Shown: positions 11,976 through 27,100 of the stretch, piece after piece
How the letters are laid out: each line of letters opens with the position of its first letter
How positions within the stretch are numbered: position 1 is the stretch's first letter
NCBI GenBank assembly: GCA_907165065.1
Contig: OU015534.1
Span: 13,647,686-13,711,685 of the forward strand
Direction of reading: 5' to 3'
Length of the DNA stretch: 64,000 nucleotides
Source of the DNA: Caprimulgus europaeus
Taxonomy: Eukaryota; Chordata; Aves; Caprimulgiformes; Caprimulgidae
Position numbers and translations under genes: made by a program
The notes under the pieces: model-generated
Told to the model about the DNA's origin: nothing
Database searches by the model: none
The model's input: the letters and a program-made list of their open reading frames with translations, nothing else

Positions 11976-14089
11976 AAAACTTTTGTACAATGCTCTTAAA
12001 CTTACGAAGATCACACTGTTGCAAGAAACTGTCGCCTAGCTGCTATCCTCCACAAAGGATGTTGCTCAAGTCATTATTGGAAAAAACTGTGCTTTAAAAA
12101 CAAAGAAAAGAAAATTGTTTATGCTGAGCATTATGGGTCCTTACTAGATTGTAAGTATCGTTTAACACCTTGAATACACTGTAGAGATGCTCTTTGTTTC
12201 TAGGGAGACAGTGCATTCTGCACCGCAGCTCCGGTGTGGTCTCCAGTGGTCTATTACTGTTCCTGGACACAAATCAGGCTATGGTTTAGGTACAGTAACT
12301 GTACAGGCACACCCAATCTGTCTTTTACCTTCTTTTTTTCCTGGGAACTTACATACTCTAGTGATTATCATATCCCTTTCAAAATATTTTCTTCCTTTTT
12401 CCTGATTTTTAACAAAGATTTTTCTAGCTGAATTCAATTCAGGTCTCCATATTGTCAGTATTATTCCTTCCATGGCTTTTGCTCTAGTGACAGCCACGCA
12501 GGCAGGTCTGTATTTCGACTGCGAGTGAACAGCCATTCATTTGTTTAGCTGAGTGCAGTCCTGGTCCTCCTGAAGTTGATGAGGGCTCTGTCTTTGACTT
12601 CCATGAGGTTTGACTTTCAGCCTGTGCCTCAAATTAGTGTCAGAAAGTTTCCAGTGAGGGCAGCTAAAGCCTCAGGACTTTTATTAAATGTGTCTGCAAA
12701 GCTGACATCCCTGGTAATACAGTCAGCTCTACTTATGCAACCAGATACCTGTTTTCCAAACTTGTTAATGGCTCTCTACTGAGTGCCTGATTCATAACAT
12801 ACTGAATGTGATTCAAATGTTTTGGTTCTTTGCAGTCTATGGATTAGGTTCTATGCAAAGTATCAGAAAACTTTGTGTAAAGGAAACAAGGAGCATGAAA
12901 AAAAATGTCAGCTGTAACAGTGGTTGGTTGCAGCAAAATAAAGACTGTGTGACAATTTTAATTCCTTCCTTCCTGAGTGAATTACTCAATCAAATCCAAG
13001 CCCACTGAAAAAATAGACAGAAATTAAATTTCTCATGCAGATATGCTCCTGTCAACGTTATACACATGGAACAAATATGTAGTAGCGTGAATTTGAGCTT
13101 GAGTTAGCTATATTTCAGAATCATTGCAAACAGTATGCTAAGAGCTGATTTAGGTGTAATATTTCGGGAAGAATTGCTATTTACAGTTTACTAAAGCAAG
13201 TAATATAATTAACAAATTTTCCTCACTACTTTTTAGATCAATTTTATAACTGGGGAAACATTTTTGATATTTTGCTTGTTTTAAATTATTTTCTTTCTTT
13301 TGATTTTTCAAGCCTGGACTCTCACAAAACTAAGGACGAATTGTTTCTTAGTATTAGAATTGTCCCCAGATTTGGTAGCCTGCACTTCTGCTTTGTCTAA
13401 TTGGTCACCAGGAGAACCTGAACAAGGATATAAGTGTTATTTAAGATTGCATGACTTTAAGATTTGTTGGAACAGAAAGAGGTCTGGTTTATAGCTAAAT
13501 GTAACAGAGATGATCTATACACTGAGTCTGCACAGAATCCTGTTCCACTGCAGGCAGTCAAGTCAAGCAGCAATGTGTGGTTCCCTTGCTCGTATTGCTC
13601 CTGATTTTCTGCACTCTTCTACCTTAAGTAATGTTTCTAAGTATTCTTAAGCTGCAAAGCAGGTAGAGGAGTTTTTTTCTGATCCTAAAAAAGTGTATTT
13701 AACAAATGCTCTTGTTAATAATTAAGAATCAGAACTAGTTTTGGAACTGATGCTAGCACCATCTGAAATAGTGAGAAAGCCTACACGATGCTGGGAGACA
13801 CCTTGGCTGAGACTGGAAGGGTCATTTGAACTGCACAACTGGAACACTGTCCTGGGGGAAACCCTTGTCCTAAATCTAGCCAAAGATTGATGTGCTGTAA
13901 TCTTGTAGTTTGTCAGGGCATTGCAATACAGCCACCTCATTGTGGGTGTGAAAAACCGTGACAGTATTTTCTCTGCTACAGAATAATTTTCATTAGCCAA
14001 AATCCATTAGTTTGAAGTAGGATTTTCCTAGAGGATAGCTGATTGAGCCTTAAACCGTGCACAGAAATGTGCCAAGCAATTGTTTTCTT

Positions 14090-14121
14090 AAAAAAAAAGA
14101 AAAAAGAAAAGAAAAAAAAAG
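14090..14121. repeat. A-rich low-complexity tract
   Basis: The tract is made of A runs with isolated G residues, like the one near 11940. It is simple-sequence DNA. Confidence 0.8.
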
Positions 14122-17100
14122 AGTGGAATGGAACTTTTAAATGAGAAATTACAGACATGTAGATGAATTTTATATAACCATTAAGTTTTATTTTTTTTTC
14201 TTCACTGATTCACTGCTTAATCTAAATTATCTGGTGTTAGAAAGCTGTTGTTTATGTCCTGTACTGTTAAACCAAATTGTTTCTGTAGGCCTTGTTTTAT
14301 TGTCTGTATCCATACCTGAAATTTAGTAGCATGGCTGACTTCCTTGCTAGCATTTCAGTCAAGCAAGATTTATCTACAGTTTCTCTCTTACCTTCTACAA
14401 CAGCAAAACACTTGAACACAGTTTGTCCCCAGAAACATTCTGCAGAAATGCACAACAATATTCCTCTATTTTAGTGAGAACTGAATTGTCCAACAGTAAA
14501 TAACCTAAGTGCTCTGTTAACAAAACCTAAATCAATGGTGATGCTGTTGCATGGTTATATTCCACGTTTCAAGCTGTAACTAATTTTCCCTCCGAATCAG
14601 AAAGCCACTAATTCTAAGGAAATTGACTCTTTAATAGATTTTAATATTTTTAATATTTATCCTATTTTTTTCCTATTAGCATGTTTAAAACCATTGTGGT
14701 TAACCTGAAAACCTGGGTCAGCAGCGTGGCAGTTTGAATAAGGGAGCTGGGCCATGCACAAGCCAAGCTTGCTGCTACTTGGTCCTCCAAAGGCCTCAGC
14801 GTGAATGCCGTGTCCAGGTGTGGGCCCTGCTTGTAGGAAGCACAGACTAATTTGCTGTTTGTTCAATATGACAACACAATAGTATGACCATTATGTTTTG
14901 GGTCTTTTTTTTTTTTTTAAGTTTATCTTTTTTCTATCTGAATTTTTAAAAAGAAGATTGTCCCATAAGCTGTTACTGTTAGTTTTGTTTTGTGTTTTTT
15001 GTTGCAGTTTGCCTTTTTTTAATATTGACTCAATTAGAAAAAAAAATATCTCTTTCTAGATTCAGCTACAGTTTATATATTCCCCCAAAATATAGCATTC
15101 ATCTTAAAGAGATATTGACAGCTTATGGAACTGATGCATTTCATCCACAGGTAAATCTGAACACAGCTAAATTGCTGTATAGCTATATAGGTCCTCAGTG
15201 ATTTATCTCCAGTTTATTAATCTGGTGTCAATATACGTCAGCAAATATAAGGACATACAACTTAAGCAAAACATTAAATATTACTTGCTGTACACAGCTG
15301 GTGACAAATATCAGATCACACTGAATTTTGTCAAAGAGTAGATTCTGGCAAAGAAAGGACACTGTGCTCAGTACCCTTACAAAACTCTGAATCACTTTGA
15401 CCTATTATTTATTAATACTGTATTTTGCTTACGGTATGTGCTCCTCTGCCTATGACATTTACTGCAGTTACAGAGGTTGCTGGGATATGTTGTTTTCACA
15501 TTCACATTATGAAAAAAATATTTTCAAAGTGAAACATGGAAACGTGAGATTTGAAAACAGTAACATTTCCTGGCCTTTTGAATCTGAAGGTGTCATAAAA
15601 AAGACTAATTTTATGCAGTCACAATTTCCTCATTTTTATTTTTTCATTCAGGTATGTAATTTTTAAAAGTAATTATTGAACATTGATCTGTATAAAATGT
15701 GATGTTATCACGGGATGTACAATCCCAGATTAACTTGGGATGTAACAGTGCAGTAAAAATAAAAATCAGCATTTCATTCATTCTGATCAATCAATGCCTC
15801 AGAACAGTATAGCTCCTAGGGAAAAATATTACATATAGTATACTTAGTAAACAATAAATAGCCCATTTTAAATTGATACTCTCAGAAAAAAATACAAGTT
15901 CTGTAATCAGTCTAAAAGGATATTATCATTATTAGTGACTTCTCTATTCCTAGCAGAGCTCTGTTTATGCCTGTGCACTCTATTTTACATTTGTGATGTA
16001 GCTGTTGCTGTTTAAGATGTAGAACTTTTAAGAATGGGTAGTGTTTATTATTAGAAAGTGGGAAATATTAAGGAAAAATCTAAGTCACCTTCTCTTTTTT
16101 CAAGTGTTGAAAATTCTTGTCTTTCATAGCTTGCTAGTATTTTTCCAAAAAACCCAGTGGCCCGTGTTATTGCCATGAACCACACTGTCTTTCCATAAAT
16201 GTTACCTTTCCATTCTTCTATGAAAAAAAATCTGTTCATGCAAATCCTGCCTGCAATAACACACTACCTTTTTTCTGGCATTTGATATGAAAATAATTAT
16301 ACGATGGCAAAACAAAACAAAATTTAAAAAGCCTCTTCAAACATAAAATAATAACAATAATAGATAATAAAAATTTAAAAATCTACTGAATAAAATTTAT
16401 CTGTTTGAACCTGGCTGCCAGGTTTGGCTAGTCTGTTTGGGGTTGCACCAGTGTTCTTACCAGAGCACTTCACAACCAGCCACCTCTCACCTTTAGCATA
16501 TTCTTCTGATACTTGCCATTGCCCAATCTATTCCGGTTAGCACTAGTTATGTTTCCTTGGGCTTCACCCTAAACTGTTCTTTTTCCTCTTTTTTTGTTTT
16601 CTGTAATTATGCTCATATGATTTCTTGTTTAATTTCTGTTTAGCCAGCCTGTGTGGATTGACTTACAGTATTTCCTCAAAACTCACATTTGTCATTCAAA
16701 CTCCTTAATCCTTCCACTTATTTAATTCATTCCAAACTCTTGGTCATCTATCGTAGCAAGGTACAGCAACCGTGCACCTTTCTAGCCGTGAGAAAACAGT
16801 AACATATTTTCCTAGATAATTCCTCTGCCAGTCACCTTTTATCAGACATCATGGAAGATCTTCAGAGAACCTCAGAAGAGAGTGGATAATTAGTTATGAA
16901 AGCTGAGAAAAAAAGAAAGAAAAGACTGAAATAGAAATCAAAGGGCTAGGAGATGTTCAAAAGTGGAAATTCACTAGCATTTTTTATTCCTTAAGTACAG
17001 CACAAGTGCCCTAGGACCTGAACTGATAAGAGCTACATGTTTGCCTTTCTTCCCAAAGGCTAAGTAATTTTCAGAAAGGAATAAATCTGGCATCATACTG

Positions 17101-19759
17101 GCCAATTACTTAATGTTAAAAATGTAAGTAAAAGAATCAAAGCTGTTACTCAGGATGGGATGAAATATCCTCTTATAAATGTCCTGATATTTGATTAGAG
17201 TTAGTCAAATTTCAACAAACATGGTACTTCTCCAGCAACCTTACAGACTGTTTAGCACTTTTCTAACCCAAATCAGGCTACTCAAAGACTGTCTTGTTTT
17301 TACTGCACTGCTACATAATGCTAGTATTGTGGATTAATTTTGTTGCATTTTGTTCCATTTCCTGATTTTCTCATCTGTTTTACTTCTGCCAAGTAAACAG
17401 CTCTGTGCCTACTCCAGTTTCCCAAGCTAGAAAGTAGAAGTTGCATACATAGTTTCTGAGTTTAGTATTAACTAGTTATGACCTCAGGCAACCAGCATGT
17501 TAAAATGCTACCAATTGTGTTGTTACCAATTAAAATAAAGATTTTTTTTTAAAAATCCTCATAAAGTTTTAATATGTGTACATTTCACGTTTCTGAGCAG
17601 ACTTAACTTTTCTTTCTCTAGCTGTATGCCAGATGTTTTCTTATTTGTATGCTACTGTGAATCCAGCTCAGCCCATTTTAGTCAACTGTTGTTCCTTATG
17701 CATAGAAATTATTTTCAGAATTACTCTAACCTGAGATAAAGCCTGGTAAAATTAAATCCCGAGCCGTGACAAGGTGAGGTTAAAGTTTTATTTTAGAACC
17801 CATACCATTACTAATGTAGTCACAAGATACTGAAAAAAAGCTGGAGTTCTTAAGTCTTTAAACATCAGAAGTCAGACTTGCTCTTTCTGTGCTTGAACTC
17901 ACTTATATATGTGATCTGCTTTATCTATATACAAATGTGTGTGGCTGGCCTCTAGGAACCTCTACGGCATTTCTAGACATGCTTCCGTTTTGAATATGTA
18001 AAGCTAAACTTTCTCATAAAGCATAAATACCTGGAGTACCAGTTGCAAAACTATAATTCACAGGTGTTTTGTCTCTGCACTGTGTCTTTAGACACACATG
18101 AGCCTATCTGATCGCTAAATACTTGCATCTGAGATCTGTTTGGTCAACCTGGTGATGCATATGTTACCAAACTTGAACACTTCCTTTTTCTTAGAAACCA
18201 AATCCTCTACCCTTTAGAAAGCAAAATGAAAAGAAAATCAATATATTGACATGTACTAGATGTGAATCCCTCTTTGCTCTCTTCCTTTATAATATGCTCT
18301 CTGGCTTTGATGATCTACCTCCTCTCCAAACACCTTGTTCTCTCTTCTCTCCAGTGGAACTCCACTAATGCTATTACTGGAAATATAATTATCTTTCATT
18401 AGCCCATTGTTCATCAAATCCCACTGTTCATCAAGTGCAACTGGTTTATTGAGATTTCAGAGGTAAATTGTCTGCTTAGCTTAAGGCTGTATCTCTACAG
18501 ATTGTATTAATTTAGTAAAAGCTGAACAGTTACTTGGCTGCCTATCATACTGAAAATTAAATTTCTTCTAATAAGGGTGTAAACTTGTTTACCACCTTTC
18601 TTTAGCACAGATATTACTTGAGGTAAGCCAACACACTTATAACTACTAAAATTAGATGATTCTTAATTAAATATCTCCACAGAGAGACCTCTCCACATCA
18701 TAAATGAGTGTTTTTTCTTTTCATTGAGATTAATTTATTTTTCCATCAAAAATTATCTTCTGCCAGGAAATTCAAGCACTTTCACTTAGTTGGAAGCCTT
18801 GAGACTGAGTTCCCGCTTCTGGTTGTGGTTTGTTGTTGAGTCTAAAGTTTAAAGATCACACTTTGTTTTAAGATACTAGTGATTCTAGGAAAAAAAGCGT
18901 TGTGAAAACATGAAGCTTATTCTAAAATTAAATTTGCTTGCCTAAGCTGTTGCTTTGTTCTAATTTCATTTAGTTTATTTTGGTATATAGTAAAAAAAAA
19001 TTTACTCCTCACTTTTACATTATAAGATATAGAGATAACTTTTTATCATTTATCTGCAGCAATCTTTCTGCATCTATATCAATCTCCAGCTATGGTGGCA
19101 TGGCTCAGAGAGAGAACTGTATCTCTGAAATGCAGTAGTTGGCTGTTCTAGGCCTGCTTTTTCAGCTAATCTGCTGACATTTATGTTTATAACTCAAAGC
19201 CCCTTGATGTTAATTGAAAGCTTCCTATTGCTTTTTAAAGGATTTTGGATTTGTATTTTATGATATACTTAAAAATAACACTGATGTGTAGTTACTTCAA
19301 AATATGAAAAATTATAAGAGAATCAGAGGAAAAAAAACCCAAGAAAATCAAAACAAACCTGCCTACTTGATAGTATATACTCTTGTTTGGGCAAATATCA
19401 TTGATAATTAAAAGCTCCTTTGAAGTATTGTATCATTTGTAGAGAAATGCATTCTTCACTGTTACAACAGAGCAAAAGGGTTCTGAATATGCCACTACAT
19501 GGCTAATGTTAAATAACAGCATTCTGATTTTACTGAGTTTATTTTATAATTAAGGGGATTATGTTAACATCTTTGATAAAAATCCACAAAATTAGTACTG
19601 CATAGTTCAATGAGGATTGTCTTGGTGAGAACTTACATCAGTTAGGAAGTCGTATTTTTGAGTTGTTAACATCCTTCTATTTTCTTAAGGAAAGAAGTGT
19701 TGTCAGTCTCTTGACTGAAGCTTGCAGAAAACACAGTTTTGTGAAGCCTGTGCTGCCAG

Positions 19760-19824
19760 AAAGCTCAATTTTGTCCACTGTAAAACAGAGGGGTAATAGA
19801 ACCCCTCTTCTTTCATAGAACCTT
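19760..19824 (+). repeat. Candidate MIR-like SINE 3' part
   Basis: The segment contains a 'CTCAATTTTGTCCACTGTAAAA' block, then 'AGAGGGGTAATAGAACC', then 'TTTCATAG'. This matches in order the MIR block for CTCAGTTTCCTCATCTGTAAAATGGGG, then ATAATAGTACC, then CTCATAGGG. Only the 3' half is visible. It is old and could be called differently by a profile search. Confidence 0.45.
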
Positions 19825-20997
19825 TTTTTTAACCCATTATTAAAATATAAATAACTCCTCTACCATTCCAAATATTTGTGAAATCTAAATTTTGGAAGAA
19901 AGTGTATAAAAAAGTTTAGCTAATGGTATAAAAATGTAAAGGTTACAATGCTGATTGATGCCAAATTAATCTCTTCCATCATTTTCACTGGCTTTTTGTA
20001 GGAATTTTCCATATGACCACAATTTTATTTTCTCTATCTGGAAAGCAACTTTGCAACTGGATGACCATTTTCAGGAATGCTTGTTTTATACTGATTTATT
20101 TTAACCCATTCTGTTACCCACCAAACTATTAAAAAAGAAAAGCATATTTAGTTGGCAGAGTTCGATTTTCAACTGTGAGCTTTCCATTATGTCTCAGAAA
20201 TTAAAACCTATGGATTCACAAAGTATTCTTCAATTCTCTTCCACATTTGATGTATTAAATGGAATTTCTGTCAAAAGTTCTTTTTGATATGGAAGAAATG
20301 GGAACATATTTCTAGAGCATAAGTTCAAAGGTAAAGCCTTTGAATACAAGTAGAGGATCCCAAGATCATAGATAGCAGATGTAAAATTTGTAAAATCTTC
20401 AGAGACTACAAAATGTAGGATTAGAAAACTATCATGATAAGCGATGAAATTATTGACCCACGGAACTCCATCAGTTTGTCCCCTTTTATGTTTGCAAATG
20501 CAAAAATTTCTATGTTAAAAAGATACTTTTGCTTTTTTTTTCTTAAATGCAGCTGTGTTCTGTTTCCTGATACTTTTGATAATCAGGAGCAACTAATATT
20601 AATCTGACTGTGATTTTGTAGCAGAACCGGAGACTGGAAAAGCACACACGTTTTGCAAACAGCAGCCTTAATTACAGGTTATTAAACAGAAAGGAAGAAT
20701 TTCACTTGGTCATGGCTTTGATTGTCCTATCAGTATCTGCTCACAAGAAACAATGGATCACATTTTTCATTTCTTCGGTGAGTTATGTTTCAAATGTCTT
20801 TTTGTTATTGTATGAATTGGAGTAGATGCATCTGAAACTGAAAGCATCATATTTCATCCTAACTGTCTGAAAGAAATGCTTGTCAGGGTCCAGCACGGAA
20901 TATTGGAAGATGACACTGAACAGGGAGTCAAGTGCAAGGGTTGCTTTTATATTTCTGGGGAGAAGATCGCTTCAGCCTCTTCTATCTATTTATTTAT
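19825..20997. other. Intergenic sequence, no gene recognised
   Basis: This is AT-rich unique sequence with no coding frame. It ends in a short ATTT-repeat run just before the LINE-like tail at 20998. Confidence 0.55.
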
Positions 20998-21105
20998 TTA
21001 GATTGTAAACCCTCCAGGAGGAGGGTTGGTTCTGTGACTGTTCATACCATCCTGACTATGCCCTGGCTGTGAAATAAGACCATTGTAAAAGTGAAAAGCT
21101 TTCTT
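20998..21105 (+). repeat. Candidate L3/CR1-like LINE 3' tail fragment
   Basis: The segment begins 'TAGATTGTAAACCCTCCAGG', which resembles the TTAGATTGTAAGCTCTTTGGGG start of the L3-like 3' tail. A weakly matching 'CTATGCCCTGG' and a final 'ACCATTGTAAAAGTGAAAAG' follow. It is more diverged than the fragments near 3761 and 39188, so confidence is lower. Confidence 0.4.
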
Positions 21106-24100
21106 CTGTTACTGGCATCCCTCCCCTATCTCCTCCCCAAACCCTTCAGCTTCTTGCCAGTGGCAATCAGTAATGAACTGTAGATGGAGCATTACTCAGG
21201 CTGCAATATGTAAACTACTTCACATGCAAGTCTGTGTGGGTCGTACAGGTCTTCCCATGAAAAGTGCTGCAGGCCACTGAACCTGCCCAATAGATCACTG
21301 TATTTTCCTTCTTCTTGTCTGCCAAAGTTATCAGGCCACAAAAATGGTTTAGAATTCCTCCTTTTAAAGAAAACAAATAAAATCATAAAGTACTATTTTA
21401 AATGTGTTTTGCCTCTCTTCTTAATTAACTTCTTACTGGATTAGTCTGCTGGATTAGTAACTACTTTGAAGAATTTCTTCATCAAATAATTAATGATTTA
21501 TCTATAACATCACCCTTTGCCATATTCCTTAAATTCAAATTTGTTCCGTTTAACAGATTTTCACCCTCCTTTTGAGCCACAGTTAAAAGCAATATATAGA
21601 TCACACATCCCAAAGGCATTCAGGACTCCATGATTAAAAAGAGAAATGAAGGACATATCTTTAAAACCACCGATCATAACTAGTGCATTTACTTTTGGTT
21701 CTGCAATGATTTATTGAAATTTTGAGAGAATATGAAATTTTTGTTTGTGAAACTGATAAAGTCTGAAGAGAGAGTTCTCTACCTGTTGGCTAGGCCAGAA
21801 ACTAAGCAGCAAGGTACCATGGCATGACTATTAGAACTCATAATGAACTCAGTGAACTATGGGTCATTGATTTGAAGTAAATTATTTCTTTGAAGTCATT
21901 GTGGAAATTCTGTTTGCAACTAATAGAACAATATGACAATATGACCCTTTAGTTTCAAAATGTCCTTTAGAAGTGTTCAATCTGCCAACAGTTCACATAT
22001 TAAATCCTAGATATGTGTACAAGCAAAGAAACTAAATAAGTAATACCACATAACTTGAAGGCATACAGCAGGCATACTCTTAATGAGATTTAGTAATGTA
22101 ATGGACTTATTTTGGCCATTATGTCACATGGCATAAATATAATAGGTAAGGACAATTTGAAGGAAATTATTTCTTTATTTAATTTGATCTAAGCAGAATG
22201 ACTGAAAAGAATACTTGATGAAAGATTCCTTCTGACTTGGTTTGCAGTGTCTCCATTCTGGAGAACGGAAGAAGAGAAAAGGAGTTAACACAGCTCAGCA
22301 TTTAGTATCACTTTGTAGATAGTCTGTTCTTACGTGTCAGAATATTAAAGACATGAGTCATAAGAGAACATTTTGTTCCACATATGTGAAGTGAACAAAA
22401 GAAAATCATACTGTTGTTGTTATGGGTAGAACAGTACTTCCAGTCTTGATTAAGCCCACTCAGTACAAATTACCCCAGCCTGAACAGGCAAGTTTCATGT
22501 CACTAGTGGTGTTATGTGTCTCCTCTGGCCATTTAAAGATTTGGGTCTATGTTAGTACAAAAATTTGATACCTTATATAATTGTAAAGGAGACAACCTTT
22601 GATTCTGGTTTGTCACACTGAACTTCAAAAAATATATTTTGAATGTTAAATCTACTATTGATTAAAGCCAGCCATATAGATACAGAATTACAACATGAAG
22701 CTTCCTAGAAGTTCTTGAAAGGAATGCTTGCAAATTTGTGGATTTATAGGAAAAACTTAGATTATTTTGTAGTCAATATTTAAAAATTAGTTAGAAGATG
22801 TTTAAGTGGCACACCTGCTCTGTGATCACCTTGCTGTTATTCTGTTCCTCTTCCCTCATTTTCAAGGGGAATACTTGTACAAAGCAACGTATAAAATTAT
22901 ACATAAGAAAGAAGCAAACTACACACAGAAGGACTCTAATCATCTCCCAGGTATGTCTTGTAGTGACATAACAGGAAAAAAAAGTTATCAAGAAAGTACC
23001 AGATACACAGGGTTTGCAAATGAGAAAGAAAGAAGGGGAATTCTTGTCCTCCAGGTCTTTCTGTTATAACCAAGTTAGGCACTGTTTGTAGTAATCAAAT
23101 AATTTTAGAGTGACAGTATGTGACTAAAATGAAAGTGTATCTCTAAGCAGGAACAAATGCAAATCAATAAACTGATGTAATGAAAGGTTTCAGTAGCTGC
23201 TTCTAATATTTAGCATTGGTTGGCATGATCATTTGGCCAATAAACAGACTCTTCATTTTTGTGTTTATTCAAACATTGCTAAGAACAAGTGTGAATAAGA
23301 CAGAAAAGAATATTTTATTTATTGTTATTATATTGCAAATATTCTGACTGGAAACTTCTGGGTTTATTAATTTTTTTCCACTTAAAGTTTTGTTTGTGTA
23401 TTTGATAGCTGGATGATGGATGTTTGAGCTCTCTGCTACTCTGCTAACATGGTTTGGCCATTATGACTATGCCAAATTCAGCTGTTTCAGAAGTTTAGCT
23501 GATGTTTTTGGTCTGCTCATCAAGGAATTGCTTTGCGGTTCTGCTCGTATCTCAGAAACAATCTGTTTATTTGGTACCAATAGGCCCATCAGCCACTTGA
23601 TGGCCAAATTCCTTTGCTGAAGGAATGCCTCTGAATGGACTTTTTGGACTCTATTTGTGACGGGATCAAGACCTACATTAAACCAGAAAATCTGTCTTTG
23701 CTTTTCCTAGTGGAAAGAACTACAATGCAAATACAAATGTCACAAATTACAGTAAATCTCTGTGCCCCTCCTGTCCCCCTGCTTCAAACTTCACCAGGGA
23801 AACTGAATATTTCCCCTTTGTTCTATCTACATCAACTCTTACCTCATTTGCCAGGAAGCATGTCTCATTATCAAGTTCAACTAATTGAACTTCCTTGCTG
23901 ATAGGGATGTTTAGAAAATAAAACACCATTATCCACAGCCGTACTTCCAGTAAGAGCAAACAGTCCCTTTTTTAGATATCAGCAGGTGGAAATGTCAGTA
24001 TAAGGATGCATGTTTGTTATGATTCCTAGTGACCTTTCACTGGCTCTGACAGTGAACACCTACCAGCATGTTGGTGTTTTAACCTCCTGAACTGATCTGG

Positions 24101-27100
24101 GGCTTGTTACAAAACACAATTAATTTATATTTAACTACCTAGGAATTTCCTCCTTTAACTGCATTGGTCAGTGTTCCAATTGAGGCAGTACTTATGCCAG
24201 AATTTGTGACTGCTTTCTGAACTACTTCATGGTGAGGCATGAAGGTCAGAGTGGCAGTTATCTGAATGCCAAAGCCATGGATGAGCTGTTCAGCACATTT
24301 TGCTGAACCATACTGTTTTTAATCAGAGAAGCGTTTTAACGTATTTTAAAATTAGTATTTTGAATATTCCAGGATACTGGGAGTATGTATTTTATCCACC
24401 CACCCCAAGAATCATGCAAACTCAGGATCCTGACACCAGATTTTGAGGAGACCTATTGCAACTTTCGTTACTTACTTCATGTACCTACACTGTCCAACTG
24501 CACACCAATATGATAATGCACACGTTCTTACAAAACATCTATTTTCTAGCTTGGGCAGAAACTTATAGTTTTGTCTTAACATTGTCAAGCCAGGAACTAT
24601 ACTTGATTTTGAAAGGGGACACAAGTTATGTAATGCTTTTAAGAAAGCCTTATTTTTTAAATTTATATGAGCCTTCAAGTGCTTAAGAATAGATGACATC
24701 TTTTATTATGTACTTATTGCCATTTTACTATGTCCACATCACCTTCCACATTACTGACCTAATTTTCTGTGTACATTTTCGAGACATGAAGCGTAATTAA
24801 TTTCTAAAGCAAAATCAGCCTTGATCAGTCTTATCTGTTTCATGAAATTATATTGCAAATTGTCCTTCACTTACACGTGATTTAAAATCTCAGTCTCTGA
24901 AAATCTGTTGTAAAGACTCAAAATCTGTTAACCTCCAGACAGACATGTAAATTATTCCTCATTTTCTGACAATGAAAATAGTAAATAATGCCACTAAAAA
25001 TACAAGAAGAATTAGTAATGCTGGTGTTCTTAAGGAGTGACTCAGACTTTCAAGACTGCAATTTTTCACCCTTGTGTTTCTGCTCTCTGCCTATTGCTTC
25101 AGAACAGAACTTCAGAACAAAGCAACACTCTTGAGCAAGAGTCTTGTTTCTTCCCAACTCACCTCTCAGTACTGTTTATTGGGTTATTGAAACTCAACAT
25201 TTGCATTCATTTATTTTTTTTCCTCAGACATAAAATAAGTAGAATGGTGTGTATGCATCAAAAAATGTACAATTTTGCCTGATGTAGAGGCTGTCTACTC
25301 TAAACCTCCTTTCTTAGTTTTATCTGAATATCTGATCTTTTATTTGAATACTGCATTCATCCTGTAAAGTTGGATCTTTGATAGAAGTTGCTCCATGGGC
25401 GTGGCAGGAATTACACTAATTGCAGAGGAGAAGCAAGGCCTGAAGGACTGCTAATTTAGAAGTGGAAGCCGGTAACTCTAAAACTTCATGGCAACGGGTG
25501 CTGTAGAACTCGCTGTCAATGTCTGTGACCTCAGAAGTCTTTTTTTATCTCAAACAATTACAGGCCAAACAACATGGCATTTAACTGAAGGATTTTCACT
25601 GACAGTTTTATTTGACTGAGGTGCCTCAAATCTGATCCTATTTTATGAATTTCCATCTATTGTTATTTTGATTTACTACTTTCATTGCCTAAATATGAAG
25701 ACTCTTTTATCACTGATATTTCACTAAATATGATTAGTTGGAAAGATGACATTTACTGTTGTCATGTACAAAGAAAAAAATGTTCCCAATGTTCTGCAGC
25801 AAGACCTGTAAATAATGTAACAGAAGTATATAGTAACTGCCATTGAAGGTTGCACAAGAAATTTAAGAGAAGATGACAAAAGAAGAATAGATATTGTTGT
25901 TATTTGCATTCTATTACCTTTGATGATGCTAGCGAAATATCTACCTGTTTATTTCCAGAAAAGTTGTCTGGAGTTGGTCTTCAGTGAAAAATTAGTGCAA
26001 CATTTGACTATACTTCTGGATTTGTAGCAAGAGATTTTGAGGATTTGATTACTGCACAGTTCATTTGCCAACCAGCAACTTGCTTCTCTATCTAGAAGTT
26101 GGGTTTTTTTTAACATTTTCTTCCCACTACTTGAAGTTTGATAACCAATGAGTGGACTGCAATTATCACAGCATGTGGAGATATAGAGTCTTTTTTATTT
26201 CAGCATATACACTATACCAATGCTTCTGAATTTAAACCCATTGAACATGAGCAGGGAATGCTGATTACTCATGCAGCTTGAAACCTGGGGAAAAAGAGTA
26301 TTTATCTTCTTGAAATATCCAGGAGTCTAGAGTTTGACAACAAACACAGGAGCTGGGTTTCTCCAAAACACATTCAGAAATGCTGAATTCTGGAAATACT
26401 TAAGTTTTTTTGCATCCTTTGAACAGTCAGAACAACAAAGAACCTCTAAGCAACACTCCCATGCGACTCCTGCACCTACAGCTTTTGGTTTCAGTCATAT
26501 AAGGGCCTTTAACAAGCTCAGCTCCATAATGGTTGATTGGCAAACTGTGGATGAAGAGGAGAGCCACTGTCCTGATGAAGAAGACGTTAATCCTTCCTCT
26601 CCCCTCTCGCAGACAGGGCTCAGGGCCATGACCCAGCAGAGGCTGTGGTGTGATAATTTTGGTCACTCCTGTTTTCATTAGTAATAGGAAATGAAGAAAG
26701 CTGATCATCAGTTAGTATGAAAAGCTTAGTTCTGCCAGTGTCATTGCCAGTTTTCACTCCTCCAACACCTTCTGAAGGCACCATCCTACTTAGCCATAAC
26801 CCCACGAAATCGCCTCATTCCACAGAAGCTGTTTTTTTCAGTCATTCTCCTATCAGGAGCACAGGGCTGGGCTGCAGACATATCTGCTCTGCTGATGTTG
26901 ACGCTTAATGTCTGCTGCAAAGCTGCAGGTAAACAGCACAAAACTATAATGCGGCACTTGTACAGGTGTAGGAGCACTCGTCTATGCTCGTTGTCTGAAA
27001 AGGGAGGTGGAAGTTTATATATTTACTTTCCTAACACTATTTCTTGCTCTCCTATCCCCATCTCTACAGCAATTGAAATGTCACTCTCCCTCCCTTTGGC

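Larger units (their letters stand above)
11433..19759. other. Intergenic sequence, no gene recognised
   Basis: The stretch is AT-rich and contains A-rich low-complexity tracts at 11937-11975 and 14090-14121 and a T14 tract at 14905-14918. The short open frames crossing the A-rich tracts translate to low-complexity Phe/Lys-rich strings. No exon, RNA gene or clear transposon was seen. Confidence 0.55.
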
